Notes: generated from the sequence alone by a model not told the origin. A DNA stretch of 64,000 nucleotides from Gambelia wislizenii (GCA_030847615.1 JAUMIR010000002.1:233635809-233699808), one strand, 5' to 3'. Shown: positions 1 through 12,579, numbered from the stretch's first letter. Numbers and translations are program-made.

Positions 1-2041
1 CAGGATGGAGGCTTTATCAGTAATTAAAATTTGTATAAGGAGCTTTGGACCTGATAAGTAGGTCCAAACACTGCCTTAAGAGCTTCATAAAATCCTCTAG
101 AATCCCCAAGATCTGCACAGCATTGTGTCTTTTCTGCTATATTGATCCACCACTTGTTCTGCATGTCTTGGAGTTTTTGTTGAAGTTTACTACATGTGAG
201 ACGGAAAGCTGCTTTTCTTACATGGCAAGTTGGCTGGGCGAGGTATGCCCGGTGAGCAGTTCTCTTCTTTGCCAACAGCTCCTGGATCTCTTGGTTGTTT
301 TCATCAAACCAGTCTTGATTTTTCTTGTGGGAGAACCCGAGGGATTCTTCTGCAGACTGCAGGATACTTTTTTTGAGATGTTGCCAAAGCACTGTGGGAG
401 AAGGATCTGTAGGATGGTCTTCAAGTTTTGTTTGCAGATTTGCTTGGAAGTTGTATCTCATGGTAGCCTTTTGAAGATTGTTGACTTGGAATCTCTTCTT
501 TAAGATGCCACCCCTTTTAGGTTTGAACTTAAGATGAAGATTTAGTTTACATCTGATGAGGTGATGATCTGTTTGGCATTCTGCACTAGGCATCACTCGG
601 GTATGACAGATGTCACGAATGTTTCTCTGGTGGACTAGAACATAGTCAATGAGGTTCCAATGTTTGGATCGGGGATGCATCCAGGTTGTCTTCAAGCTAT
701 CTTTCTGCAGAAAGATTGTGTTTGTAATAGTCAGCTGTTGTTCTGCACAGAACTCTAGCAGGAGGCGTCTGTTATCATTGCAATTTCCAACACCATGCTT
801 GCCTAAGACACCTTTCCAGGCTTTGGAGTTCTTTCCTACTCTGGCATTGAAGTCACCAAGGATTATAATTTTATCTTCTACAGGGACTTTTTGTATGAGT
901 TGGCATAGGTCTGTGTAGAATTTGTCTTTCTCTACAGGGTCGGCTTGCATAGTTGGGGCATATACACTAAAGGGAACAACATGTGGGAGGCATAAGGAAA
1001 TAATGCGATCAGAGTGTCCTGTTGGCAAGGTTTTGAGTTTGGAGGCAATGAAGTTTTTAATTATAAAGCCTACTCCTGAAAGATGTTTTTCATTTTTGGG
1101 TTTGCCAGACCAGTCAAGTGTGTAGCCGGCGCCTTCCTCATGGAGACAAACTTCACTAAGAGCAGCGATGTCGATATTAAGTTGTGATAGTTCATGGGCT
1201 ATTAGGGCAGAACGACGCTCAGGCCGTCCACTACCTGCAGAGTCTCGCATGGTTCTGATGTTCCAGCATGCAAGCGTCAGTTTATTTACACCTTTGGAGG
1301 CCGGTGTGTGCCTTTGTTTCTTTGCCTTGGTTTGACCGCATCAGAAGATGCCCGTTGACCACAGCTAGCCAACCAGGTAGATGGGGATGAGCTTTCATTA
1401 GGCCACCTTTTCTAGGCCCCTCTCCATATGGAGCAAGCAGTGCTCTCCTTAAAAAAGACTGCTTGGTTGTTCAGGATGCTGCTGAGCAAGACTGTCATAT
1501 CCTGGGTCAGCTTCAAGCGACCAAAGTCCTGAACCACCTGCATGCAGGGTTGGGTCTGTGGCTTCCAGTACATCTTTACACCTGCTGTTTCATCCCTCGC
1601 CTATCGCTACAGGGCTTTTTTGGAACTGGATTTGTCCTTCGAGCCTATGGAATGGATTTTTCTGGTGGAGCGCAGCATGCACAGAACTGGCCTCACCCTT
1701 TAAACCAAAGGTTCATCTGCTGGCCTTGCAAGCATGGACGGTAGCAGTGAGGTCCTTGGGTCATAGGTTTGATTAGAGTTTCCTTCTCTTAGATGGTTCA
1801 CCTTACAGGGTTGGACGAGCACCATCGGCCCGGGTTTGGGATTAGAGTTTTCCTTCTCCTAGGACGGTTGCCATAAGGCTAGAGAGCCCATCCTGCTCTT
1901 TGATGCTCTTTGTCAGACCCTTTAGTTTTGACCTGTCTGGCATGGGAGACCCTACTGGTGGCTATTATGCCACCGCCAGCATAGCTCAAAAAATCATTAG
2001 GGTACGCAAGCCTCTCTCCCACAACAAGGGGGTGTCAATGG
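1..2041 (-). mobile_element. APE-type LINE, 5'UTR and endonuclease part
   Basis: This is the 5' part of a non-LTR retrotransposon, cut by the window start. The frame at 24-1250 extends upstream of its Met to a WNIRT motif. It shows apurinic-endonuclease signatures: ALSEV, the GDFNARVG block (catalytic D and N), DYVLV and the terminal DHHLIRC. A linker follows that matches the complete copy at 50-52 kb (SLGFSHKKNQDWFDEN). Against that copy, about 13 bp are missing near position 30, which shifts the frame to a stop at 24. Minus-strand 5'UTR runs from about 1256 to 2041. The clade is not assigned by eye; it is neither CR1, L2 nor Bov-B. Confidence 0.85.
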
Positions 2042-2139
2042 AGAGGAGTTGATCACTTAATGAAGAAAGAAATGTTTATCAAATAGTAAATCTAACATAT
2101 GACCATGCTTAGAAAGAGACAAAGAATACTAGTAATAGG

Positions 2140-2522
2140 ACATTATCAGAAGCAGCAAAAATAATGGGATTATGACGTCAGGGTAATGTGAATGGTCCCT
2201 GCTACTGCACGACATTTTCTTTGCATTCTTACACCATTCTCCAGCTGCGAAAAAGATGTTATTTACAATTCATGGAACAAGCCATCAATAGATAATCAAT
2301 AGCACTTTTTTGCACTATTGATGATGTGTGAAACCATGTCCCATTGTAATCACAAGATTACATTGTGAATGCATGGTTGTCTTTCCTCCCTTCCCATTCC
2401 CAGCAAGAAAACGTCTGGGTGAGAACGCAAAAATGAAGCACTGGACACTCTTTTTATGAACTGTCCCCTTTAGTGTGCACATTTTTAGGTTTGTTTCAGT
2501 GCTTGTGGTTTCATTTGCTTTG
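2140..2522. mobile_element. Harbinger-like MITE remnant
   Basis: The segment with gggtgagaacgcaaaaatga, ctctttttatgaact and a trailing tttcagtgcttg parallels the interior of the element at 23948-24526. It ends abruptly where the LINE derivative at 2523 begins, so it was probably disrupted. No clear terminal repeats remain. Confidence 0.4.
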
Positions 2523-2985
2523 TAGAGAGGCTTGTGTACCCTAATGAAGTTTTGAGCTATGCTGGTGGTGGCATAATAGCCACCGGTAGGGCCTCCCATG
2601 CCAGACAGGTCAAAACCGAAGGGTCTGACAAAGAGCGTCAAAGTGCAGGATGGGCTCTCTAGCCTCATGGTAACCATCCTAGGAGAAGGAAAACTCTAAT
2701 CCCAAATCTGGGCAGATGGTGCTCGTCCAATCCTGTAAGGTCAACCATCTAAGAGAAACTCTAATCAAACTTACGATGTGAGGATCTCGTTGCTACTGTC
2801 CATGCTTGCAAGGCCACAACAGATGAACCTTTGTGTTAAAGGGTGAGGCCAGTTCTGTGCACGCTGTGCTCTACCAGAAAAATCCATTGCATAGGCTCGA
2901 AGGATAAATCCAATTCCGAAAGTGCGCTTGCAGAAAGCGGGAGATGAGTCCTTCCTGAATCTTCGTTTGCGAAGAAAAGCCAGAA
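2523..2985 (+). mobile_element. internally deleted LINE derivative (5'UTR + 3' tail)
   Basis: About 390 bp of the LINE 5'UTR (starting gaggcttgtgtaccctaatg, inverted relative to 1620-2035) are joined directly to about 65 bp of the LINE 3' end (gcgcttgcagaaagc... cttcctgaatcttcg... gaagaaaagccaga) in the same orientation. All coding sequence is missing. The result resembles a SINE-like passenger of the LINE at 50052-52338. No target duplication was found. Confidence 0.65.
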
Positions 2986-3098
2986 GGGTGTGCAGCAAGC
3001 TAGCCCCTTATGTACCAAATGTGGAGGGTTCGTCTGCTGTTAAGTGTAGCTGGTGCAGAACCTACTTTTCCTCCTGTCTGGTTGAGCAGAACTGCGCG

Positions 3099-3326
3099 TA
3101 GGACCGGTTTAAGGAGTTTTGGGGCCCCCTACAATGCTTTATTTTAGGGGGCCCATATGTTTATTTCAGGTCATTGTAACCTAACTCAACCTAAGCTATT
3201 CTCAGTACAGAAGATTCAGATTATTACTACTAATGTTTTTGCAGGAGGAGGGTTACTATGGCCCCCCACAATGTTGGCCCCCCCTGTGGATGCTGACATC
3301 GCCAGTGCCTTAAACCGGCCCTGGCT
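3099..3326. repeat. interspersed repeat with CCGGTTTAAG inverted ends
   Basis: The left end ggaccggtttaagga and right end gccttaaaccggcc are inverted. The segment gggcccatatgtttatttca recurs at 63055-63165. It is probably a non-autonomous DNA element; family unknown. Confidence 0.45.
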
Positions 3327-4444
3327 GCGGGCTCACACCCTAAACTTATTTTGTGAAGGCTGCTGCCATGCCATCACAAGATTTGCACAGAACTTGAAAA
3401 GAGGAAGAGGATCTGTGCAGCAGGATCCATTCCACAACACAGGGAGAGGAAGAAAGGGGCAGTGGCTGTGGTGGTGCTGCTTGTCCAAAACCAGAGTGCT
3501 GCTGCTGAGGTGACCAGGCTGCTATTTCGATGCCTGGGCTGAATGAAGTGGCGGCAAGCAGAGGCGACGTGGTCCATAAGCTCCAACAGTCATAGATCAG
3601 CAACTCTTGCTTATCAGCTGCCTTAATGAGCTCCAGATTTCCTTTCCTTCTAAGCCTTAGTCTAAACCCACTTCTGACTATTTTCCTGCTTTACTTTGAT
3701 AGTCTTGTTTGCTTGTTTAAATGAGTGTGTGTGAGAGACTGTCATTTAAGTCAGTTCAATAGTTTCATCAGTTATTTGCATCACTGACTCCGTGTTTCTT
3801 CCTGGCTCCACTGGTATACATAGGGGTTAAAGTTCCTGAAAGTTATTCAGCCTTTCACACTGCCAATTGAGTTGCTATTTCCCCAATACACATGTGGACT
3901 CTGGACCTGAGGGTTTTGCATAACAGAGCAACCCATTTTTTATCTCTGTTAGTTGTTATAAGAATATTGCAACATGAAGACAAGTTGCCTGAGTTTATTC
4001 ATTTATATCAAGCAAGACGTCTTCATATCATTTTGCTGCTTGAGGTGGAACAATGCATGTCCCCAGTCAAGTGGCACAAGATATCCTAGCATAAAATATT
4101 TTTTTAAAAAATACAATACATTAATTAACTAAGAATTGTTGCCTTTCCATGACGCCCTGTCATAACATCCCATTCTGATTGAAGTATCAGAATTACTTAA
4201 CACTGTCTGCTACAGCTTGCCCACAGTTTTACAATCAGTATTGGATCGCTTAGCACTGAGAGAAAGGTTAGTACTCTGTTTTCTCTTTCAGTACAGTTAG
4301 ATTCCAATCAAATCAAAACAGACCCCCTTTCATGCCCAAACTGGAAGCATTTAATCTAGAATGCAAAAGCAGGGGTGGATCAAGGCCATGATAAGCCCTG
4401 AGCTGGTAGGCTGTGGTGGGCCCTCTACTCTACCCTGAACACTG
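3327..4444. other. no recognisable feature
   Basis: I see AT-rich sequence with short chance reading frames and no gene, repeat boundary or RNA. Confidence 0.4.
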
Positions 4445-4994
4445 AACCCAGGCATTTGTGGTGTGATGAATTTAATGGGCCGAGGCTCCTGTGTTTGTCA
4501 GACCTCATCTAGAATGCTTGGGTGGAGTTTCTGAAGGAATAAATCTTGTCTCTGCTGTCTTGGAATCGACAGCATTCCCTCCCCGCGCACTTCAGTCCTC
4601 TGGGAGGAATCTGTTACAGCCTATGAAAACAAGGCTGTCAGTGACCTCCCAGAGGGCCTTTTCTGCTGCTGGTCCCAGATTATGGAATGGCCTGCTGGAT
4701 GAGATCCATCTTATTACCACCTTAGACAACTTTAAAAAAGCTGTCAAGACAGATCTTTTCCGGCAGGCCTTTCCTGAATAACTATCCCGGCCCAAGACTC
4801 AGCTGTCCTTTCTGGCTGTGATTGTATATTTTATTTTTTTTCTTCTAACTTATATATTTTTAATTATTGTATGTTTTTAATCCTTCATAATTTAATATTA
4901 TTTTAAGGGGTGGGTGGGCTAGGGTATTGTGATTATGGAGTTTTTATATTGTAAGCCGCCCCGATTGCGTTGCAGAGGGGCGGGATAGAAATAA

Positions 4995-5025
<31 letters not shown>
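4445..5025 (+). mobile_element. L2-like LINE 3' end
   Basis: The frame at 4491-4781 ends with the RT C-terminal motif AFSAAGPRLWNGL... LDNFKKAVKTDLFRQAF, typical of L2/CR1-group elements. A 3'UTR follows with gtaagccgccccgattgcg and gcgggatagaaataaa, closing in an (ATT)n tail at about 4994-5024. It is truncated on the 5' side. Confidence 0.8.
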
Positions 5026-5026
<1 letters not shown>

Positions 5027-5278
5027 GAGTTTGCCTTACTGCATCAGCAGTTATTACATTACATTTGTATTCACAGCCAACAAAACTGCACTGACAGGTT
5101 TCCCCAAGGAAAACTGAGAGTTGTGCACTGGCATTTGGTCCTCATTTGCAACCATCCTGCACACTGCTGCACCACACTCAACCATTTTCTATGTGTAGAT
5201 GCACACTTGCATTGCTTAGAATCAGATTTCATGACATCTGGAAGCATACCATAGCATAGGAGAAAATCCACAGACTTA

Positions 5279-5899
5279 GGAGATTTTCACACGTGCCCAA
5301 AATGCCCCGTTACTATCCCGCTACCTCCTCTCCCGTTCCTGCCAAGGAATAACATAAATCTTTCACACACTCACCTTAATTCCGCAGCAGGAACGGGCTC
5401 CCCCTCCCCTTGCTGGCTGGCCGTAAATGCCGCCGTCATAAGGCTGCTTTTACCACCAGCTGTCTGAAATGTTATCACGTTATCACGTGATAACGCCGGA
5501 CAGTAAATTTAAAAAATAAAACTCCCCCAAACATAAAATCAGTTCATCAAGCACAAAAACACTCTTCAAATCACATAACCAAAACAGGGAGGGTAAAATA
5601 AAGGGTGCCACTTACCTGGATGTCCAGATCGTACCAGGAAGTGCTCAGAACGGACCTCCCCTCCACAGCTGTCATTTCGGAACAGGAACGGGGCTCCTGT
5701 TCACACACCCGTGATTGCATGATAGTGACAGAACGGGAGGTCTATTCACGATGAAAAATCGTGATTACATTGTTCCGGAACAGTCACGGTAGTAGGATGG
5801 ATGTAGGACAGAACAGGGTCAACGTCGTCCGAAAGGGAAAACCTTTCCCGACCCTGTTCTGTTCCTGCCACGGGATATATAGCCCGTGTGAAAATCTCC
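5279..5899. mobile_element. Harbinger-like MITE, TTA duplication
   Basis: A 621-bp element with 15-bp terminal inverted repeats GGAGATTTTCACACG / CGTGTGAAAATCTCC, flanked by TTA at 5276-5278 and 5900-5902. No transposase is encoded. A 3-bp TWA duplication suits PIF/Harbinger. Confidence 0.8.
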
Positions 5900-6043
5900 T
5901 TAGATATTTCACAGGTCTAATGGAGAAAAGAGGCAAGAACCTTGAATGCAGAGTATTTCACATTGCTGTTCTGGTAAGCTTTTAAAAAGAGACATCAGGC
6001 AATCCTTTCACATTACTGCAGTTTGCCTGGGATTGCAAACTAT

Positions 6044-6589
6044 GGACTTTATCAGACTACCCCCCCCCCAAACCTTAAAACCTTTCTGTTTTTATGCTGG
6101 CAAAAGAACTCCCCCTAGCACACTTACCTTCCCCCCCCATCCAAAGGCTTCCCAGTAATGAAAGAGGAAGTGAACACTTCCTCATTTAAAATCCCACATA
6201 TTCCTGCAAGAATACATAGTGTGGGAAATTCAAAAATAAAAACGAAATAACATGGAAAAAGTTTTTAAAAGCACAGGAACACACTTAAAAAGTCCCAAGT
6301 AAACTGGGGAGGGTCATAAAAAGTGTGTCACCTGCCTAGAGGTTGCGATCTCAGCTGGACATGTTCTGGCAGGACCGGCCATTGGCGCTGTATTCACGTG
6401 AGTTAAGTGGTGCCAGGCTTCATATGCTGGCAGTGCTGGCACTAAAGCACCACAGGGGATCTGTTGACAGTTTAAGCTGTCAATAAAATAGGATGGGTTT
6501 TGGTCAGGACGTAAACTCAACGTCGTCTGATATGTGCACCCTTTCGTGTTTATCGTTATGATGCCGTATTTGGTGTGCCTGATAACATC
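6044..6589. mobile_element. Harbinger-like MITE, GGACTTTATCAGA family
   Basis: The left end GGACTTTATCAGACTA and the degraded right end gcctgataacatcc are inverted. The interior blocks (cacttcct, aggaacacacttaaaa, tctgctgt/cgtcgtctgata) are shared with 12010, 23948 and 25208. The ends of this copy are eroded. Confidence 0.6.
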
Positions 6590-7499
6590 CTCAGTTAAAG
6601 TTTTATGACAAATTCAGTTTGATTCACTCTACCTTGGCTTGAAATCTAATAGCAATTAAGGGGTCATGTGGAATTAATTGGGAACACAGCCTACATGTGG
6701 TTTTGGCACACACATGGAAAAATAACACTGTATAAAAACAGCAGAAAAACACCCTTTTAAATATTCCATTTAAAGGTTAAAGAAAACTCAGTAGCCATAT
6801 GGATGACTTTCTTACCTTTCCTAAAATTATTTCAAGTTCCAACAGTTGAGTCGCTGCTGCTTCAGTTTCAAAAGGTTTTGATGAACTTTGGACACTTAAG
6901 TCACAATTTGGAGAAGGTGCTTTCTCATTGGCTTGTTGACATGGACAGAGTTTACATTCCTTCTCTGCCAGTTAATCTGAGATTCTGCCATTGATGTGAA
7001 AGGTAACAGGTTTAGCTGGAGGCACAAGGAATTGCACACACACTCAGGGAAAAGGAAGTGAGACAGATGGTGAGCTTACCTCAGGCCCACCTTATTTAAC
7101 AGCTTCTGTGAACCCCTCTCTTGCCCTTGGGCATCCCCTAGTAAGGAATATAGATGAAGTCAGAGGACCCAGGAATATTAACCCTGGCCACAATCCCACT
7201 CAAGCCTTGAACTTGAAAGAGAGGCATGTCCAGGGATGGCCTCAAGGGCTCAAGCCCCATACAACTCAAGGCGACCGTCCAACAGCCACCCTCCACTCAA
7301 AGATGCCTTGTAGGTAGATCGTCAATTCCACCTTTCACCACTACCCACCACAGACAAGTGCAAAGACCATTACTTAGCTCCTAGTCTTTCCCCTCCCCAA
7401 CTGAGCCAGGTTCTGTGGGAAAATGTCATTCCCAAACTCAGGTAAATGGACTCTATCACCTCTAAATAATTCTATACAAGATGGTAAATTAAAATACTT
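6590..7499. other. no recognisable feature
   Basis: I see no gene or repeat boundary here; only chance reading frames. Confidence 0.4.
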
Positions 7500-7626
7500 A
7501 GGGTGCATCTACAATGTAGAAATAATGCACTTTGACACCACTTTAACTGCCATGGCTCCATCCTATATAATCCTGAGATTTGTAGTTTTGTGAGGCACCA
7601 GCACTCTTTGGCAGAGAAAGCAAGGT
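7500..7626. mobile_element. half copy of palindromic MITE (TCTACAxTGTAGAAATAAT)
   Basis: It matches the left half of the element at 61868-62090 (gtagaaataatgcac, tttgacaccactttaactgc, tttgtagttttgtgaggcac), but the right arm is absent. Confidence 0.65.
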
Positions 7627-7796
7627 TATGGTCCCAAAAATGGACTGAGGAGTTGATGAACTCAGTCCATATCTAGAAAATAAGCAACATGGGAAAGAAT
7701 TCCAAAAAGTTAAATCTTTAATAATTCTAGCCTTCTCCCAGTGGGTGACCATTCAGATGCACAGAAAAAGCCACTGAAAATATCTCAAAACATATT

Positions 7797-9730
7797 CATA
7801 GAATCATAGAATTGCAGAGTTGGAAGAGACCACGAGGGCCATCCAGTCCAACCCCCTGCCATGCAGGAAATCACGATCAAAGAATCCCTGACAGATGGCC
7901 ATCCAGCCTCTGTTTAAAGACCTCCAAGGAAGGAGACGCCACCACGCTCCGAGGGAGTGTGTTCCACTGCCAAACAGCTCTTACTGTCAAAAAGTTCCTC
8001 CTAATGTTGAGGTGGAATCTCTGTTCCTGGAGCTTGCATCCATTGCTCCATGTTCCAGTCTCTGGAGCAGCAGAAAACAAGCCTGCTCCATCCTCAATGT
8101 GACACCCCTTCAAATACTTAAACAGGGCTAACATATCGCCTCTTAACCGTCTTTTTTCCAGGCTAAACATACCCAGCTCCCTAAGTCTCTCCTCATAAGG
8201 CATCATTTCCAGACCTTTCACCATTTTAGTCACCCTTCTTTGCACACACTCCAATTTGTCAATATCCTTTTTGAATTGTGGTGCCCAGAACTGGACACAG
8301 TATTCTAGGTGAGGTCTGACCAAGGCAGAATAGAGCAGCACTATTACTTCCCTTGATCTAGACACAATACTTCTATTGATGCAGCCCAAAATCGCATTGG
8401 CCTTTTTAGCTGCCGCATCACACTGTTGACTCATGTTCAACTTGTGGTCTACTAGGACTCCTAGATTCCTTCCGCATGTAGTTTCATTCAGCCAGGTCTG
8501 CTCCATCCTATATTTATGCATTTCATTTTTTCGCCCTAAGTGCAGTACCTTACATTTCTCCGTATTGAATTTGATTTTGTTAGCTTTGGCCCAGCTCTCC
8601 AGTCTATCCAGGTCATTTTGAATGTTGATCCTGTCCTCTAGGGTATTGGCTACTCCTCCCAACTTGGTGTCATCTGCAAATTTGATAAGTATGCCCCTAA
8701 TTCCCTCATCCAAGTCATTGATAAAGATGTTGAATAGCACTGGGCCCAGGACTGAACCTTGTGGCACCCCACTGGTCACATCTTTCCAAGACGAAAAGCA
8801 GCCACTGCTGAGCACCCTTTGAGTTCGGCCGGTCAACCAATTACAAATCCATTGAACAATTAACTTGTCTAGCCCATATTTTACAAGCTTGTTTGCAAGA
8901 ATGTCATGGGGAACCTTGTCAAAGGCCTTACTGAAATCAAGGTATACGATATCAACAGCGTTCCCTTCATCTACCAAGCTGGTCATTTTATCAAAAAAAA
9001 GAGATCAGATTAGTCTGGCATGACTTGTTTCTCTGAAACCCATGTTGACTTTTTGTGATTATGGCATTGCCTTCTAAATGTTCACAGACTCTCTGTTTAA
9101 TGATCTGCTCTAGAATCTTCCCTGGTATTGATGTCAGACTAACTGGACGATAATTGTTGGGATCCTCTTTTTTCCCCTTTTTAAAGATGGGGACAACGTT
9201 TGGCCTCCTCCAGTCTGCTGGGACTTCTCCTGTTCTCCAGGAGTTCTCAAAGATTATTGCCAATGGCGCTGAGATTACATTTGCCAGCTCTTTTAATACC
9301 CTTGGATATAGTTCATCTGGTCCTGGAGATTTAAATTCATTTAGATGAAGAAGGTATTCCTGTACTACCTCTTTGCTTATTCTGTGCTGGATTTCCCCTA
9401 TTGTGTCCTCTGTTCCTTTATCCTCAGGTTTGTCCCCTTTTCCTTTTCTGAAAACACTGAGGCAAAGAAGGTGTTGAGTAATTCTGCCTTTTCTCTGTCC
9501 CCTGTTCGCATTTTGCCATCTTCTCTGCGTAGTGGCCCTACAATATCCTCCTTCCTCCTTTTGCTGCGGACATACCCCAAAAAACCCTTTTTATTGTTCT
9601 TAACCTCTCTAGCAAGCCTGAGTTCATCTTACTCTGCCAAATCTGAGTATACCTGCATTTTGGCCCCTAAGAAGATATCCTCCCCCTCAAAGGACACTCT
9701 ACTGTATTCTTCTAAAAACAATTACTAAAC
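7797..9730 (-). mobile_element. CR1 LINE, 5'-truncated, RT frame nearly open
   Basis: On the minus strand from 9730 the RT reads NYRPVSLTSIPGKILE, then DFSKAFDKVPHD, SGVPQGSVLGP and KFADDTKLGG (catalytic FADD). It ends EVFKQRLDGHLSGIL near 7877, followed by the short CR1 3'UTR ending in ATTCTATG repeats at about 7800. One frameshift lies in a T8 run at 8991-8998 (minus strand) between SQHGF... and DKMTSL. Upstream coding ([12 protein letters not shown], near 9580) carries further stops. This is a relatively young copy lacking the endonuclease domain. Confidence 0.93.
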
Positions 9731-10597
9731 CTAACAGGTCAGCCCTGATATTGATTGTAAGCTGCAATCAGTGTCTAGGCAAGTGGACGCACTTCATTGT
9801 ATCACATAAACAGCACACAAAAGTGGCCCAAGGACCACACAGTTTAGGTTAAAATGGGCCCACTAGGTTATTCAGTTCTGTACAATGTCATTCTGTGCCT
9901 CCCTGCTCATCCTCCCTGTAAACCTGTTAGCTTGTCCAAGGGCAACTGGTTGACTGTTTCAGTCTCAATACTCTCAAAGACCAGATGAGACAAGGTCGCT
10001 CCATGAGAGGGTTACCAGGGGAAGCAGCCAGTTTGGCAAACTCCTTCATGAAAAAAGGCAGTACCTGGAGCAACTGAGTCTGGAAAACAAGATACCACCC
10101 AGACGTTGCATCATGGGGGGTAAAAAACCCAACAACTGCCTGCCAACTCTAAAAAGAAAGTGCTAGATTTGTCAAAAGCTGGACAGGAGATCGTATAGGT
10201 CATAAGCAAAGGCCTGTCCATATGGAGCTACCTGTGATGAGCTGGGGATGGAATGCAGCTGAGTGAATGAGAAAAAAGAATAAGGGAGCCAATCCCAGAG
10301 CAGGAAACTGTAATGGGAAGGGTTTCAGAGAGTTTGAAGTATGTGGATGTCAGTTAAGAGAGGGCGTTTCTGTCAGTTGCATCTGTGTGACGTTTGGTTT
10401 GGAGTTAAGTTGGTGTAGCTAGAGAGTGTTGAGGCTGAATGGTTGATAGAGTGAGTGGAAGCTGAGAGCGTAAGACAAAGGGTGGATGAGTCTGTTGTAT
10501 AATTGGTTGCAATATTAGAAGCTCAAAAGTTTATATGTGCTTCTCTTGGTAGTTGGTCACCTTTGTCACCACAGAGAATTGGTTTATTAAGTGACAC
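9731..10597. other. no recognisable feature
   Basis: I see no gene, element boundary or RNA in this stretch. Confidence 0.4.
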
Positions 10598-10600
10598 TAA

Positions 10601-10951
10601 GGAGATTTTCAGACACCGTTTAACAGTACCTACCGCGTGAAGAGGACCCGGGAGAGGAACGGCACTCTTGCATGGCAGGGGGTCATTTTCGGATGCCACC
10701 GTCCTTCTTCCAGGATCCTTTGTTGCACGTCTGTGAAGCTTTGGAAGCGGCTGCACCATATTTTAAGCACAGAAGTTGCCCGTGCTTAAAATATGACACG
10801 GCCGCTTCCAAAGCTTCACGGATGTGCAACGAAGGATCCCGGAAGAGGGACGGTGGTGTCTGAAAATGACCCCCTGCTGTGCAAGAGCACCGTTCCTCTC
10901 CCGGGACCTCCTCACGCGGTAGGCACTGTTAAATGGTGACTGAAAATCTCC
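10601..10951. mobile_element. long foldback (palindromic) element
   Basis: Almost all 351 bp form one inverted repeat with arms of about 170 bp and a centre near 10776 (tattttaagcac / gtgcttaaaata). The ends are GGAGATTTTCAGACACC and its near-complement. The flanking triplets are TAA and TAC. The end sequence relates it to the GGAGATTTTC MITEs. The start of a sibling lies at 63849-64000. Confidence 0.85.
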
Positions 10952-11068
10952 TACGCCAAACAATCCACATATTCTATCTACAAAAATTCAGGCCCCACTC
11001 CAGAGAAGGGATAAAGGGGGAAGTCAGAAAGGAAGGTGGCAGTGGCAGGCAGCCAGACTGAGTAAATA

Positions 11069-11762
11069 CCCGTATATTCTGGCATATAAGACGACTGGGC
11101 GTATAAGATGCCCCCCCCCCAATTTTTAAGTTAAAATATAGAGTTTGCCCAACCCCGTCCAGCCAACCACCCTGCTGGAAATCCTGCCCCCACCAGCCAG
11201 CCAGCTCAGTGGCTGTAGATGATGGAATAGTCTGAGAAATTAAAGGACTGAGAACAGCTAAAAAAAGCATGGGATGCTTTGAAAAATCTCTGTGGTGTTC
11301 AATATTTGTAAAGTAAGGTTGCATTAATAATTAAGTTGGTTAATATGAAGCTGGTTCATATGAAGCTATAAAATCCCACATTTTTGAATGAGCACATTAA
11401 TGATTTTAGAGCCACTTGCAAACTCCTGGAGAGGAAATCCCCAAAGCTATGCAAATAGGAATCTTCCTGGCAAGTTTACCAAAATACAATCCCATAATAA
11501 ATACCTTGCAATTAAAGAATGATTTAACTCCGCCAGAAGCTTTTATTCAGATAAGAGAATTTCACCATAGACAAAACTTGGTGTCCTTTTAAATACTGCT
11601 TCTCTTCTCTCCTGAGCTAAATGGAGGGGAATTTAACACTTCAAAGGCAAAGCAGTCATTCTCATAGCAGGGGAAAAGATCTGCTGGGCATATAAGACAA
11701 CCCCCCACTTTTGAGGAGATTGTCAAGTGTTAAAAAGCAGTCTTATATGCCAAAATATATGG
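11069..11762. mobile_element. TA-duplication element with TATAAGAC ends
   Basis: A 694-bp element with inverted ends CCCGTATATTCTGGCATATA and (minus strand) CCATATATTTTGGCATATAA, flanked by TA on both sides (11067-11068, 11763-11764). It is related to the 1.39-kb element at 17638-19027 through its ends (cgtataaga). No transposase frame. TA duplication fits Tc1/mariner-type mobilisation. Confidence 0.75.
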
Positions 11763-12009
11763 TAGGTAAATTCGGCTAGCCTGTCCTCCTTGCCCATCAA
11801 AAAGTGAACCCTAGCAACTCAAAGTCATCAGGATACACAGGAACAAATGTAAAGGCATATTTGATGTTGCATTTATGCAGACTGCACCCCTTCTAGACCC
11901 CTGCATCATTCAGAGAGCTGCATAAAAGATGGTATACCAAACCACACAAAGACATGTGGAAATGGTGTCATTGACAGACTCCCCCCAGAATATGAAAGGA
12001 AGGAAATTA

Positions 12010-12579
12010 GGACTTTATCAGATGAACCCTCAAAAACGTTTCTCTCCCACCATATTTTACACCATACTTGTCCTGGCACAATGACTCTTTTCGTCATACT
12101 TACCTGTAATAGCGAGAAAAAACAGCCCCGGCATTACTGGAACATGAATGCTAGCTCTGTTTACTTCTGTGTTCGTGATCTCAGTGATTCTCACAAGAAG
12201 ACATGAGCATGGTAAAAATGTTTAAAAAATTAACACACAAAAAGTATGCACAAGTACAGAAACATACTTTTAAAGTTCAAAGTAAACTGGGGAGGTTCAT
12301 AAAAACAGTGTCCCCTGTCTGGCTTGCATGATCTCACTCGGACGTGTTCTGCCCACTGATGCTGTAATCACAAGAGGACAATGGCACGTGTTTTCGAATG
12401 CAAGCAATACTGGCAAAAAACTGCCATAGGAGATGTATTGATGGCTTGGCCTGTCAACAAAAAATAATGGCTTTTTGACCAGACAAAAACGTGAAAGCAC
12501 GACACCGTCTGCTATGCGCACCCTTTCCAGTTAATTTGGCATCCTTATGACCCCACTTTTGCTGCGTCTGTTAAATCCC
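12010..12579. mobile_element. Harbinger-like MITE, TTA duplication
   Basis: A 570-bp element with left end GGACTTTATCAGATG and right end ctgttaaatccc, flanked by TTA (12007-12009 and 12580-12582). It shares interior with 23948-24526 and 25208-25748. Confidence 0.75.
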
